Counted from the stretch's first letter, positions 25,971 to 35,560 are shown. The stretch: 64,000 bases of DNA from Paraburkholderia lacunae (GCF_003353175.1 NZ_QHKS01000012.1:1-64000); one strand, 5' to 3'. Notes: generated by a model from the letters alone, not told the origin. Made by a program: numbers and translations.

Positions 25971-27683
25971 ATGCGAGATACTCTGGCGAACCTGGCTACG
26001 CGCCTTGGCGTACTGAAAGGCGTCTTTCCTCTGGACCGATCTGCGGCCGCGCGCGATGCGCTGGCCGGCGTGCAGCTTGCGTCGATGGATATTCCGCAAG
26101 TGCTCGGCTACGCGCGCATTGCCGGCATGCCCGCCGTGACCGGCCTTTACACAGTCTTCTTACCGCTGATCGCGTTTGCGTTTTTCGGCGCGTCGCGGCA
26201 CCTGGTCGTCGCCGCCGACTCGGCTACGGCGACGATTTTCGCGAGCCGGTTGTCGACGATGGCGCCGGTTTCAAGCGCCGAATATGCGGCGCTCGCCGCG
26301 ATGGTCGCGTTGTTCACCGCCGTGTTGCTGCTCATCGCGCGGGTGTTCAAACTCGGCTTTCTCGCCGACTTCCTGTCGCGCACCGTGCTGATCGGTTTTC
26401 TGGCTGGAGTCGGCGTGCAGGTCGGCATTGCGATGCTGGGCGATATGTTCGGCTTGCCTGGGCATGCCGCGCGCAGCATCGATCAGCTTGCGCTGGTGGC
26501 GCGAGACCTGGCGCGGATCAATCCGGCGACGCTCGGCATTTCCACGCTGGTGGTCGTATCCATTCTGGTGTGCAAGCGGTTCCTGCCGCGCGTGCCGGTG
26601 CCGTTGATCGCCGTGGTGGCGGGCATCGCCGCCAGTGACTTCTATGGTTTCGCGGCGCACGGCATCGCCATACTCGGGCCGGTGGAGGGCGGACTGCCGC
26701 CGTTGCGCGTGCCGTCGGCCACATGGCAGCAGGCGCTCGATCTGCTGCCGGTCGCGGCTTCGTGCTTCGTGATGATCGTCGCGCAGAGTGCGGCGGCGAG
26801 CCGCGTGTTCGCCGAGCGCTATCACGAACCTGTCGATACCAATGCCGATCTGCTTGGCCTCGCCGCCGCCAATGCGGCGGCTGCGTTCACCGGCGCGTTC
26901 GTCGTCAACGGCAGTCCGACGCAAACGGCCATGGCCGACCGCGTCGGCACGCGCAGCCAGTTTGCGCAACTCACGTTCGCGGTGGTGGTGGTCGCTGTGC
27001 TGCTGTTTTTCAGCCGCTTCCTACAGTATTTGCCGCACTGCATTCTGGCCAGCATCGTGTTCACGATCGCCCTTGGCCTGATCAATCTGAAGACGCTGTT
27101 CCTGATTCGCCGCGAGAGTCCGGGCGAATTCACGCTGGCCGTATTCACTGCCGCGGCGGTGGTGCTGATCGGCGTCGAGCACGGCATTCTGGTGGCGGTT
27201 GCGTTTTCGCTGTTAAGGCATGTGCGGCACAGCTACCGGCCGCACACCATGGTCCTCGTACCCGGCGACGACGGCGTCTGGGTGCCGGTGCCGGCCGTGC
27301 CGGGCGAGCAGACTGCGCCGGGACTGATCGTCTATCGCTTCGGCGCCGATCTGTTCTATGCGAACGACCACTTTTTCGTCGAAGACACGCGCCAGCTGAT
27401 CGCGCAGGCGCCGAACCCGGTGCGCTGGTTCGTGATCGACGCGGGCGCGATCACGGACCTCGATTATTCCGCGGCGCGCTCGGTGGGCGAGCTATGCCAG
27501 ACGTTGAAGCAGAAGGGCGTCGACGTGATCTTTGCCCGCGTGAACCGTTATTTGCATTCGGATATGGACCGGCATGGCATCACGCCGATCGTTGGCGCGA
27601 GCTACATTTTCGGCACGCTGCACGAAGCGCTGCTTCTGGCCGGCGTGCGTCAGCCAGGCGCTCAGGTGAAAGACACTCAATAG
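25971..27683 (+). CDS. SulP family inorganic anion transporter with STAS domain
   Basis: About 570 residues with ten or more hydrophobic spans and a cytosolic STAS domain in the last ~110 residues (LIVYRFGADLFYANDHFFVED ... WFVIDAGAITDLDYSAARS). The SulP opening is conserved: ARDALAGVQLASMDIPQVLG and the MPAVTGLYTVFLP segment. Substrates in the family include sulfate, bicarbonate and dicarboxylates; none can be chosen here. The ATG at 25971 has GAGGG ten bases upstream; the ATG at 25953 is an alternative. Confidence 0.88.
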   Translation: MRDTLANLATRLGVLKGVFPLDRSAAARDALAGVQLASMDIPQVLGYARIAGMPAVTGLYTVFLPLIAFAFFGASRHLVVAADSATATIFASRLSTMAPVSSAEYAALAAMVALFTAVLLLIARVFKLGFLADFLSRTVLIGFLAGVGVQVGIAMLGDMFGLPGHAARSIDQLALVARDLARINPATLGISTLVVVSILVCKRFLPRVPVPLIAVVAGIAASDFYGFAAHGIAILGPVEGGLPPLRVPSATWQQALDLLPVAASCFVMIVAQSAAASRVFAERYHEPVDTNADLLGLAAANAAAAFTGAFVVNGSPTQTAMADRVGTRSQFAQLTFAVVVVAVLLFFSRFLQYLPHCILASIVFTIALGLINLKTLFLIRRESPGEFTLAVFTAAAVVLIGVEHGILVAVAFSLLRHVRHSYRPHTMVLVPGDDGVWVPVPAVPGEQTAPGLIVYRFGADLFYANDHFFVEDTRQLIAQAPNPVRWFVIDAGAITDLDYSAARSVGELCQTLKQKGVDVIFARVNRYLHSDMDRHGITPIVGASYIFGTLHEALLLAGVRQPGAQVKDTQ

Positions 27684-27700
27684 CGCCATGGGCGCTATTG
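27678..27700 (+). terminator. Hairpin spanning the SulP stop codon
   Basis: CAATAGCGCC and GGCGCTATTG form a perfect 10-bp stem around a three-base loop; the stop codon lies inside the 5' arm. No uridine tract follows, so termination is doubtful and mRNA 3'-end protection is equally possible. Confidence 0.4.
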
Positions 27701-27724
27701 CGGGCCGGATAGGCGTGGCGGCCG

Positions 27725-27842
27725 CTAGCATTTCGAGGTCAGCAGCTTGATGCCGGTAATGCCGAACATGACCGCAAGCGAACCGTCGAGCCAGCGGCGG
27801 ATCGCGGCATAGACGCTGCCCGGCAGGACAATCGAGTTCGCC
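27725..27842 (-). pseudogene. LysE/RhtB-family exporter relic (C-terminal fragment)
   Basis: On the minus strand a frame reads ANSIVLPGSVYAAIRRWLDG, then SLAVMFGITGIKLLTSKC and a TAG stop. This is the characteristic end of LysE-type amino-acid exporters, whose last helix often reads R-x-W-L-D-x-x-x-x-x-x-F-G. The other ~170 residues are absent. The homology ends at about 27842, next to a short tandem repeat that may mark the deletion joint. Confidence 0.6.
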
Positions 27843-27848
27843 GAGCGT

Positions 27849-27872
27849 GATCGATTGATCGATTGATCGATT
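27849..27872. repeat. Three tandem copies of GATCGATT
   Basis: Perfect 8-bp units immediately beside the end of the LysE relic. They may be slippage-generated or the scar of a deletion. Confidence 0.85.
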
Positions 27873-27987
27873 CTGGTGCTGGTCAGGGCAAATATATATC
27901 GTTATTCAACACTTTTACTCGTGGTTAAACTTGACCTCGCGCGCCCCGCTGCGCGCCTCCATTTTCTTATCCGCGAGTTCTTTCACC

Positions 27988-28422
27988 ATGAGCGTTGCCG
28001 ACACCGTTTTGCCGCCGTTCCATCTGGCGTTTCCTGTTCATAGCATCGCCGCCGCGCGCGAGTTTTACGGCGAGCTGCTGGGCTGTCCGGAAGGGCGCAG
28101 CTCGGCGGAGTGGGTGGATTTCAATTTCTACGGCCACCAGATCGTCGCGCATCTCGCGCCGGAAGAAGCCGGGCATCGGCAGACCAGCAAGGTCGACGGC
28201 CACGCGGTGCCGGTGCGCCACTTCGGCGCGGTGCTGTCGATGGAGCAATGGCAAGCCGCGGCGGACAAGCTGCAGCAGGCAGGCATCGAGTTCATCATCG
28301 AGCCGTACGTGCGCTTCAAGGGCGAAGTCGGCGAACAGGCGACGATGTTCTTTCTCGATCCGTCGGGCAACGCGCTGGAGCTCAAGGCGTTCGCCGATAT
28401 GTCGTCGTTGTTCGCGAAGTAA
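27988..28422 (+). CDS. VOC (glyoxalase/bleomycin-resistance) family protein
   Basis: A 144-residue protein with two beta-alpha-beta-beta-beta modules. It shows FHLAFPVHSIAAAREFYGELLG, VDFNFYGHQIVAHL, HFGAVL and FFLDPSGNALELKAF. The His in FHLAF, the His in RHFGAV and the Glu in ALELK are in the positions of VOC metal ligands. No specific substrate can be proposed. The ATG at 27988 gives a standard start; the 19 residues before it in the open frame look unconserved. Confidence 0.85.
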   Translation: MSVADTVLPPFHLAFPVHSIAAAREFYGELLGCPEGRSSAEWVDFNFYGHQIVAHLAPEEAGHRQTSKVDGHAVPVRHFGAVLSMEQWQAAADKLQQAGIEFIIEPYVRFKGEVGEQATMFFLDPSGNALELKAFADMSSLFAK

Positions 28423-28459
28423 GGCGAAGTAAGTCTGGCGGCACCAGCTGGTTCAAAGC

Positions 28460-28495
28460 AGAAGGCCGGTCAACCGAAGGGTTGACCGGCCTTCT
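28460..28495 (+). terminator. Intrinsic terminator after the VOC gene
   Basis: A perfect 16-bp stem (AGAAGGCCGGTCAACC, loop GAAG, GGTTGACCGGCCTTCT) followed by GTTT. It is GC-rich and lies 38 bases after the stop; a good rho-independent terminator. Confidence 0.8.
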
Positions 28496-28527
28496 GTTTC
28501 AGCACCTAAAAAGCACCGATCTACCGC

Positions 28528-28543
28528 CGCCAAACGTTTGCCG
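28528..28543 (+). promoter_or_regulatory. PurR/LacI-like palindrome before the RND operon
   Basis: CGCCAAACGTTTGCCG differs at one position from the perfect palindrome at 56768-56783 and shares the CAAACGTTTG core of PurR-type operators. It lies 268 bases before the permease start, so promoter proximity is unproven. Confidence 0.4.
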
Positions 28544-28810
28544 ATCGCTAACCGGCGTGCGGCGAGATCAGGCGCCTATGCTTACATTAACCTTCCTGAC
28601 AATTTCGCCATTTTCGCGCCATGCAGGCGTTGGTGCTACCGATCTAGCATAAGCACTGATTCACCGGCAGAGGTGTGCGGCATAGGCTCCGGCAACAGGG
28701 GCTCAGGTCGTGTCACGTCTGCCGGTTTTGGCATGTCATAGGCTGCAGCGGCGCGACCGTCCAGCCACGGCGATTCAGTTCCTTACCTGCATTCTCTCGG
28801 GCGCGTTTCA

Positions 28811-31800
28811 ATGTGGATCGTCAACGTAGCGCTAAAGCGGCCATACACGTTCATCGTGATGGCCATCCTGATCCTGCTGGCGACGCCGTTCGTGCTGTTG
28901 ACCACGCCGGTCGACGTGCTGCCGGAAATCAATATTCCGGTGGTCAGCATCATCTGGACGTACACGGGCCTGTCTGCGGAAGACATGGCCAATCGCATGA
29001 CGTCCGTCAACGAGCGCAGCCTGACCACCACGGTCAACGACATCGAGCACATCGAATCGCAGTCGCTCGCCGGCATCGCGATCATCAAGATGTTCCTGCA
29101 GCCGAACGCGAACATCCAGACCGCGATCGCACAGACGGTGGCCGTCGAACAGGCGCAACTCAAGCAGATGCCGCCGGGCGCCACGCCGCCGCTGGTGATC
29201 AGCTATTCGGCGTCGAGCATTCCGGTGATCCAGCTTGGCCTGTCGAGTCCGAAGCTCTCCGAGCAGGCGCTCAACGATACCGCGCTGAATTTCCTGCGCC
29301 CGCAACTCGTGACGATTCCGGGCGCCGCCGTACCGTATCCGTACGGCGGCAAATCGCGTCTGATTTCGGTCGATCTCGACACGCGCGCGCTGCTGGCCAA
29401 AGGGCTGACGCCGTCCGACGTGGTGAGCGCGTTCAATGCGCAAAACCTGATTCTGCCGACCGGCACGGCCAAGATCGGGCCGAAGGAATTCACGATCAAT
29501 ATGAACGGCTCGCCGCCCACGGTGGAAGGGCTCAACGATATTCCCGTGCGCACGCTCAACGGCGCGACGACCTATCTGCGTGAAGTTGCGCACGTGCGCG
29601 ACGGTTTTTCCCCGCAGACCAATATCGTGCGGCAGGACGGCCATCGCGGCGTGCTGATGTCGGTGCTGAAAGCCGGCAGCGCGTCGACGCTGTCGATCGT
29701 CAACACGCTGCATGCGTTGCTGCCGACCGCGCGCGCGGCGCTGCCGCCGGATCTGAGCGTCACGGCGCTGTTCGATCAGTCGGTGTTCGTGAAAGCGGCC
29801 GTGCAGGGCGTGGTGCGCGAAGCGCTTGCCGCCGCCGCGCTGACGGCCGCGATGATTCTGCTGTTTCTCGGCAACTGGCGCAGCACCTGCATCATCGCGA
29901 TATCGATTCCGCTGTCGATCCTGTCGTCGCTGATCGCCTTGCATGCGTTGGGGCAGACTATCAACATCATGACGCTCGGCGGCCTCGCGCTGGCCGTCGG
30001 GATTCTGGTCGACGATGCGACGGTGACGATCGAGAACATCGAACGGCATCTGCACATGGGCACGAATCTGCACGACGCGATTCTCGAAGGCGCCGGTGAA
30101 ATCGCGGTACCCGCCCTCGTGTCGACGCTGTGCATCTGCATCGTGTTCGTACCGATGTTCTTCCTGACCGGCGTCGCGCGCTATCTGTTCGTGCCGCTCG
30201 CCGAAGCGGTGGTGTTCGCGATGCTCGCCTCGTACGTGCTGTCGCGCACGCTGGTGCCGACGATGGCCATGCTGTTGATGGGTCACGCGCACAAGCCCAA
30301 AGCCGATGCCCGGCCGAACCTGTTCATGCGGGTCTACCATCGCTTCGACGCGGGCTTCGAGCGCATGCGCGGCGCGTACATCGTGATTCTCAGCAGTCTG
30401 CTGGTGCGCCGGCGTTTCTTCGCCGGCGTATTCCTAAGCTTTTGCGTCGGGTCGATGGGCCTCGCGTTCGCGCTCGGCGAAGACTTCTTTCCGAGCGTCG
30501 ACGCGGGCGACATTCGTCTGCACATGCGCGCGCCGACGGGTACCCGCATCGAGGAAACCGCGCGTCTGGCCGACCAGGTCGAAAGGGTGATTCGCGAGGT
30601 GGTGCCGGGCCGGGAACTCGCCACGATCCTCGACAACCTCGGCTTGCCGTACAGCGGCATCAACCTCTCGTACAGCAACGCGGGCACGATCGGCACGCTG
30701 GACGGCGAGATTCAGGTGGCGCTCAAGCCGGACCACAAGCCCACGCAAACTTACGTGGACAGATTGCGCGCGCTGCTGCCGCAGCGCTTTCCTGGCGTCG
30801 AATTTTTCTTTCAACCCGCCGACATCGTCACGCAGATTCTCAACTTCGGCTTGCCCGCCGCGGTCGACGTGCAAATTACCGGCACGGACCAGCAAGGCAA
30901 CTTCGACATCGCCCGCAAGCTGCTGAAACAGGTGCGGATGATTCCGGGCACTGTCGATACTCACATCCAGCAAAAGCTCGACGAACCGGCGATCAATCTT
31001 CAGATGGACCGTACCCGCTTGCAGCAACTCAATCTGAGCGCGAGCAACGTGGCGCAAAACGTGCTCATTTCATTGTCGGGCAGCTCGCAAACGTCGCCGG
31101 GTTTCTGGTTCAACAACCGCAACGGCGTCGAATACAACGTCGCGGTGCAAACGCCGCAATATCAGATCTCGTCGATCGACGAACTGTTGCGCACGCCGGT
31201 GTCGGGTTCGGCCACCGGGCCGACGCAACTGCTCGGCAACCTGGTGCGCGTCGCGCCGCAGAACCAGTTCGCGGTGGTCACGCACTACAACATCCGGCCG
31301 GTGATCGATCTGTACGTGAGCGTCGAAAAGCGCGATCTCGGCAGCGTGGCCAATGAAGTCGACAAGCTGGTCGACAACGTGCGGGCTTCTTTGCCGCGCG
31401 GCAGTCAGATCACCGTGCGCGGCCAGGTGCAGACGATGCGCGGCTCGTTCTTCGGTTTGGGGCTCGGCGTGGCGATGGCGATCGTGCTGGTGTACCTGCT
31501 GATCGTGGTGAATTTCCAGTCGTGGGTCGATCCGCTCATCATCGTCAGCGCGTTGCCGGCGGCCTTGGCCGGCATCGTGTGGATGCTGTTCCTCACGGGT
31601 ACGCACCTGAGCGTGCCGGCATTGACCGGCGCGATCATGACGATGGGCGTGGCGACCGCCAACAGTATCCTGATGGTGTCGTTCGCGCGCCAGCGGCTCG
31701 GCGTCGGTGCGCCGCCGCTCACCGCCGCGCTCGAAGCCGGCGCGAGCCGGATCCGGCCGGTGCTGATGACCGCGTTCGCGATGATCATCGGCATGATTCC

Positions 31801-32050
31801 GATGGCGCTCGGGCTCGGCGAAGGCGCCGAGCAGAACGCGCCGCTCGGCCGCGCGGTGATCGGCGGTTTGCTGTTCGCCACGGTGTCCACGCTGTTTTTC
31901 GTGCCGCTCGTGTTCGCGGGCATTCATGGCCGCCTCGCCCGGCGCCGCGGCAATGGCGGCGACGGTGGCGACGGCGGCAATGGCGGCGCTGGCGGCGCAC
32001 ATAGCGGCGGCCCCGCGCCGGATCACGGCGGCGACGGCAAGCACGCGTAA
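28811..32050 (+). CDS. RND efflux transporter permease (HAE-1 type)
   Basis: A 1079-residue inner-membrane proton/drug antiporter. It has an N-terminal span, a large periplasmic loop, a helix bundle, a second periplasmic loop and a final bundle. The intramembrane Asp pair of the proton relay is present in LAVGILVDDATVTIENIERH. Near the end, GAIMTMGVATANSILMVSF matches the second half. The extreme C terminus carries an unusual Gly/Asp-rich tail (NGGDGGDGGNGGAGG). It leads an operon in the order permease, adaptor, outer-membrane factor, which differs from the common adaptor-first order. Substrates are not predictable. Confidence 0.9.
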   Translation: MWIVNVALKRPYTFIVMAILILLATPFVLLTTPVDVLPEINIPVVSIIWTYTGLSAEDMANRMTSVNERSLTTTVNDIEHIESQSLAGIAIIKMFLQPNANIQTAIAQTVAVEQAQLKQMPPGATPPLVISYSASSIPVIQLGLSSPKLSEQALNDTALNFLRPQLVTIPGAAVPYPYGGKSRLISVDLDTRALLAKGLTPSDVVSAFNAQNLILPTGTAKIGPKEFTINMNGSPPTVEGLNDIPVRTLNGATTYLREVAHVRDGFSPQTNIVRQDGHRGVLMSVLKAGSASTLSIVNTLHALLPTARAALPPDLSVTALFDQSVFVKAAVQGVVREALAAAALTAAMILLFLGNWRSTCIIAISIPLSILSSLIALHALGQTINIMTLGGLALAVGILVDDATVTIENIERHLHMGTNLHDAILEGAGEIAVPALVSTLCICIVFVPMFFLTGVARYLFVPLAEAVVFAMLASYVLSRTLVPTMAMLLMGHAHKPKADARPNLFMRVYHRFDAGFERMRGAYIVILSSLLVRRRFFAGVFLSFCVGSMGLAFALGEDFFPSVDAGDIRLHMRAPTGTRIEETARLADQVERVIREVVPGRELATILDNLGLPYSGINLSYSNAGTIGTLDGEIQVALKPDHKPTQTYVDRLRALLPQRFPGVEFFFQPADIVTQILNFGLPAAVDVQITGTDQQGNFDIARKLLKQVRMIPGTVDTHIQQKLDEPAINLQMDRTRLQQLNLSASNVAQNVLISLSGSSQTSPGFWFNNRNGVEYNVAVQTPQYQISSIDELLRTPVSGSATGPTQLLGNLVRVAPQNQFAVVTHYNIRPVIDLYVSVEKRDLGSVANEVDKLVDNVRASLPRGSQITVRGQVQTMRGSFFGLGLGVAMAIVLVYLLIVVNFQSWVDPLIIVSALPAALAGIVWMLFLTGTHLSVPALTGAIMTMGVATANSILMVSFARQRLGVGAPPLTAALEAGASRIRPVLMTAFAMIIGMIPMALGLGEGAEQNAPLGRAVIGGLLFATVSTLFFVPLVFAGIHGRLARRRGNGGDGGDGGNGGAGGAHSGGPAPDHGGDGKHA

Positions 32051-32072
32051 CGTTAAATGACGGCTGACTGAG

Positions 32073-33296
32073 ATGACCGAAAAAACTCATGCATCGCTAG
32101 CGATCCCTTCGCGTGAAACTGAAAGCGGCCACGCATTGCCGCCGCGCAATCGCGAGTGGAAGCGCGCGAGGATCGCTGTCTGGATCGTCCTCGCACTGCT
32201 CGCCGTGGGCGCGCTGCGCACCGTGGTCGTGGATGTCCTGCAAAGCCGGACGGTGGCCGAGACGACGCGGCAAAACGCTGTCCAGTACGTCAACGTGGTG
32301 AGCCCGACGCGAACCGAAGGCGGCGGCAGTACCTTGCTGCCGGGCACCTTGCGCGGCAACGTCGAATCGCCGATCTACGCGCGCTCGACCGGTTATCTGC
32401 TGCACTGGTACGCCGATATCGGCACGCGCGTGAAGCAGGGGCAATTGCTGGCCGATCTCGATACGCCTGAAATCGATCAGGAACTCGCGCAGGCTCTTGC
32501 GCAACGCCAGCAAACCAGCTCCAGTCTCGGTCTCGCGAAGAGTTCGCTGGAGCGCTGGCAGCAGTTGCGTCAGCGCGATGCGGTCTCGCAGCAGGAGCTC
32601 GACGAACGGCAAAGCACCTACGCGCAGGGCCTCGCCAATCTCGCCGCCGCCGACGCCAACGTGCAGCGCCTGCGGCAGCTCGAATCGTTCAAGCGCATCG
32701 TCGCGCCGTTCGCAGGCGTCGTCACGCAGCGCAATGTCGACGTCGGCGATCTGATCGACGCGGGCAGCGGCACGAGCCGTGCGTTGTTCGCGCTCGCGCA
32801 ATCTGACCCGCTGCGCGTTTATGTGCAGTTGCCGCAGGCGTACGCGCAGAACGTCGCCGATGGACAGAACGTGGTCGTGACCCAGGCGGAACTGCCGGGG
32901 CAGCAGTTTCACGGCGCGATCACGCACATCGCCGGCGCGATCGACGTGCCGACCCGCTCGCTGCAAATCGAAGTGACCCTGCCGAATCCCGACGGCAAGC
33001 TGCGCCCCGGCGCCTATGTGCAGGTTGCGTTGCCGGCCGCCGCCCATGCGCGCCTGATGGTGCCGGGCAATGTGCTGCTGTTTCGCGCCGAAGGTCCGAG
33101 GGTCGCCGTGGTCGACGCGAATGGCAACGTGCAGTTGCAAAAGATCGTGATCGCGCAGGATCTGGGGCAGTCGCTCGAGATCGAAAGCGGGATCGAGGCG
33201 ACCGACAGGATCATCATCAACCCGAGCGATTCGATCGCGGATGGCGATCATGTGCAGATCGCGCAGCCGCAAAAGAGCGGCAAGGGGGCGCCGTGA
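32073..33296 (+). CDS. RND efflux periplasmic adaptor (membrane fusion protein)
   Basis: A 407-residue HlyD/AcrA-type adaptor. One N-terminal membrane anchor (IAVWIVLALLAVGALRTVVV) is followed by a lipoyl half (GYLLHWYADIGTRVKQGQLLADLDTPEID), a coiled-coil hairpin of about 60 residues rich in Gln and Leu, then beta-barrel and membrane-proximal domains (RPGAYVQV). It lacks the lipobox cysteine used by many AcrA-type proteins, so it is anchored by the helix. It is 22 bases from the permease and overlaps the next gene. Confidence 0.9.
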   Translation: MTEKTHASLAIPSRETESGHALPPRNREWKRARIAVWIVLALLAVGALRTVVVDVLQSRTVAETTRQNAVQYVNVVSPTRTEGGGSTLLPGTLRGNVESPIYARSTGYLLHWYADIGTRVKQGQLLADLDTPEIDQELAQALAQRQQTSSSLGLAKSSLERWQQLRQRDAVSQQELDERQSTYAQGLANLAAADANVQRLRQLESFKRIVAPFAGVVTQRNVDVGDLIDAGSGTSRALFALAQSDPLRVYVQLPQAYAQNVADGQNVVVTQAELPGQQFHGAITHIAGAIDVPTRSLQIEVTLPNPDGKLRPGAYVQVALPAAAHARLMVPGNVLLFRAEGPRVAVVDANGNVQLQKIVIAQDLGQSLEIESGIEATDRIIINPSDSIADGDHVQIAQPQKSGKGAP

Positions 33297-34783
33297 AACC
33301 GGCGGCAGTCATGCTGACGGCCGCCGCGAGCGCCGCGTTGCTGGCCGCGTGCACGGTCGGGCCGGACTATCGGCGACCGCAAGCCGAGGTACCGCCGGCC
33401 TGGCATACCGATTCCTACTGGCGCGTGGCCGCGCCTTCGCACGCGCCGCTCGCGCCCGACTGGTGGAACGGCTTCGGCGATGCGACGCTCGCCACGCTGG
33501 AAAATCAGGCGCTCGCGCAGAATCAGACGCTGGCCGCGGCCAGCGCACATTATGCGCAGGCCAAGGCGACGCTCGCCAATATCAGCGCGCAACGGATTCC
33601 CGAGGTCGATCTGGCTGCGTCGGCGTCGCGCTTCAGGATTTCGAAGAGCCGTCCGCTCACTAACTACGCCACGCCGACGCAGTCGACGGTACAGAACAAT
33701 TTTCAGCTCGGCGCGTCGATCAACTACGACACCGATCTATTCGGCCGGATACGTCGCCAGGTGGAGGGCGCGACGGCCTCGGCGGAGCAATCGGCCGATG
33801 ACCTCGCCAACGCGAGGCTCGTGCTGAGCACCGACCTCGCCACCAGTTACTTTTCGCTGCGCGAACTCGACGCCGAGATCGACGTGTTGAATCAATCGGT
33901 GCAGTTGCAGCAGAAGGCGCTCGACTATGTGACGTCCCAGCATGAGCTCGGCGCGGTGTCCGGGTTGAACGTGTTGCAGCAGAAAGCGCAACTCGATGCG
34001 ACCCGCGTGCAGGCGCAATTGCTGCTGAATCAGCGCGCGCAATTCGAACACGCGATTGCCGCTCTGGTCGGCGTGCCCGCGCCGCAATTCGCGATCGAGC
34101 CCAAGGTGCTCGACGCGCAGGTGCCGCCGATCCCGCTTGGCTTGCCGAGCGACGTGTTGCAGCGCCGTCCGGATGTCGCGTCGGCAGAACGCGCGATGGC
34201 CGCCGCGAATGCGCAGATCGGCGTCGCCAAAGCGGCGTTTTTTCCGAGCCTGACGCTGACGCCGGGCATCGGTTGGGAGAGCACGCAGTTCGCCAGTTTG
34301 CTGAGCGCGCCCACCTTGCTGTGGACGCTAGGCGCGGCGGCCGGCCAGGTGCTGTTCGACGGCGGCCGGCGGGCGGCGAACCTCGACTTCGCGAGCGAAG
34401 GCTACAAGGCCACCGAGGCGAACTACCGGCAGACCGTGCTCAACGCGTTCCAGCAGGTGCAGGACGGCATCACCGGCCTGTCGGTGCTGGACGGCGCGGC
34501 GAAGCAATCGCAGGAAGCGGTGGCCGATGCGCAGCATCTGCTGTCGCTCGCCAACGACCGCTATTTGGGCGGCCTCGTCGCCTACCTCGACGTCATCACC
34601 GCGCAGCAGCAGTTGTTGACGAGCGAGCGTCAGGACGTGCAGATCCGCGGCCAGCAGATGACCTTGTCGGTCGCGCTGGTGAAGGCGCTCGGCGGCGGCT
34701 GGGAAGCCGCTGACGCAACGGCAGGCAAGCTCGCCAGCCGGCCGGCGCAGGATACGAAGGAGGCGATGGCTCCCGTCAAGTGA
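33293..34783 (+). CDS. Outer-membrane efflux lipoprotein, NodT family
   Basis: A 496-residue TolC-like channel. The signal peptide ends in the lipobox L-A-A-C with Cys20, followed by TVGPDYRRP, a hallmark of NodT-type lipoproteins. Two repeated helical halves are visible, with the pairs DWWNGFGDATLATLENQAL and LPSDVLQRRPDVASAERAM. The start is GTG overlapping the adaptor stop (GTGA). It completes a tripartite pump whose three parts are co-translated. Confidence 0.9.
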   Translation: MKPAAVMLTAAASAALLAACTVGPDYRRPQAEVPPAWHTDSYWRVAAPSHAPLAPDWWNGFGDATLATLENQALAQNQTLAAASAHYAQAKATLANISAQRIPEVDLAASASRFRISKSRPLTNYATPTQSTVQNNFQLGASINYDTDLFGRIRRQVEGATASAEQSADDLANARLVLSTDLATSYFSLRELDAEIDVLNQSVQLQQKALDYVTSQHELGAVSGLNVLQQKAQLDATRVQAQLLLNQRAQFEHAIAALVGVPAPQFAIEPKVLDAQVPPIPLGLPSDVLQRRPDVASAERAMAAANAQIGVAKAAFFPSLTLTPGIGWESTQFASLLSAPTLLWTLGAAAGQVLFDGGRRAANLDFASEGYKATEANYRQTVLNAFQQVQDGITGLSVLDGAAKQSQEAVADAQHLLSLANDRYLGGLVAYLDVITAQQQLLTSERQDVQIRGQQMTLSVALVKALGGGWEAADATAGKLASRPAQDTKEAMAPVK

Positions 34784-34847
34784 GCCGCATACAGGATGGC
34801 ACCGGCGCGCAGGAAAGAGGGCGGCGAAGGGACGGCGAAGCGTTTCG

Positions 34848-34853
34848 TATAAT
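34848..34853 (+). promoter_or_regulatory. Consensus -10 box before the response regulator
   Basis: TATAAT lies 21 bases before the ATG. No good -35 hexamer is found 17 bases upstream (CGAAGG), so it may depend on an activator, consistent with autoregulation by the response regulator. The start has AAGGGGA upstream. Confidence 0.4.
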
Positions 34854-34873
34854 GCAGACACAAGGGGACGCGC

Positions 34874-35560
34874 ATGAAATTGCTGATCGTTGAAGACGAG
34901 CACAAGGTGGTGGACTACTTGCGCTCCGGTTTGACGGAGCAGGGCTGGGTCGTCGACGTTGCGCTCGACGGCGAGGAAGGCATGCATCTGGCGACCGAAT
35001 TCGATTACGACGTGATCGTGCTCGACGTGATGCTGCCCAAACGCGACGGCTTCAGTGTGCTCAAGGCGCTGCGCATGCGCAAGTCGACGCCGGTCATCAT
35101 GCTGACCGCGCGCGATCATGTGAACGACCGCGTGCGCGGCCTGCGCGAAGGCGCGGACGACTACCTCACCAAACCGTTTTCCTTTCTCGAACTGGTCGAG
35201 CGCCTGCATGCTCTCGCGCGCCGCACGCGTTCGCAGGAATCGACGCTGATCTCCGTCGGCGATCTGTTCGTCGATCTGATCGGCCGGCGGGCGACACGCG
35301 ACGGCGTGCGTCTCGACCTGACCGCCAAGGAATTTCAGTTGCTCAGCGTGCTGGCGCGCCGGCAAGGCGACATCCTGTCGAAAACGGCGATCACCGAACT
35401 GGTGTGGGACGTGAATTTCGACAGCCATACGAACGTGGTCGAAACCGCGATCAAACGCTTGCGCGCCAAACTCGACGGCCCGTTTCCTTCGAAGCTGCTG
35501 CACACCGTGCGCGGCATGGGCTATGTGCTCGAAGTGCGTGAAGAGGCCGAGCAGCCATGA
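34874..35560 (+). CDS. OmpR-family response regulator
   Basis: A 228-residue protein. The receiver domain has acidic E7/D8 and a phospho-acceptor Asp51 (VIVLDVMLPKRDG), and a Lys in DYLTKPF. The C-terminal winged helix-turn-helix begins near 130 (GVRLDLTAKEFQLLSVLARR). It resembles the CusR/IrlR heavy-metal branch. It overlaps the kinase start as ATGA. Its position just after the RND operon makes the pump a possible target, though 90 bases and a separate promoter intervene. Confidence 0.88.
   Translation: MKLLIVEDEHKVVDYLRSGLTEQGWVVDVALDGEEGMHLATEFDYDVIVLDVMLPKRDGFSVLKALRMRKSTPVIMLTARDHVNDRVRGLREGADDYLTKPFSFLELVERLHALARRTRSQESTLISVGDLFVDLIGRRATRDGVRLDLTAKEFQLLSVLARRQGDILSKTAITELVWDVNFDSHTNVVETAIKRLRAKLDGPFPSKLLHTVRGMGYVLEVREEAEQP

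Larger units (their letters stand above)
28423..28810 (+). other. Leader of the RND efflux operon
   Basis: 388 bases without a gene. It contains the terminator of the upstream gene (28460-28495) and a near-perfect CGCCAAACGTTTGCCG palindrome at 28528-28543. The remaining ~265 bases before the permease have no other structure I could recognise. The start has no strong Shine-Dalgarno sequence. Confidence 0.5.

Noticed and set aside
28832..30340. A 502-codon minus-strand frame opposite the RND permease
   Set aside because: His/Arg-rich shadow; the permease frame carries all expected motifs.
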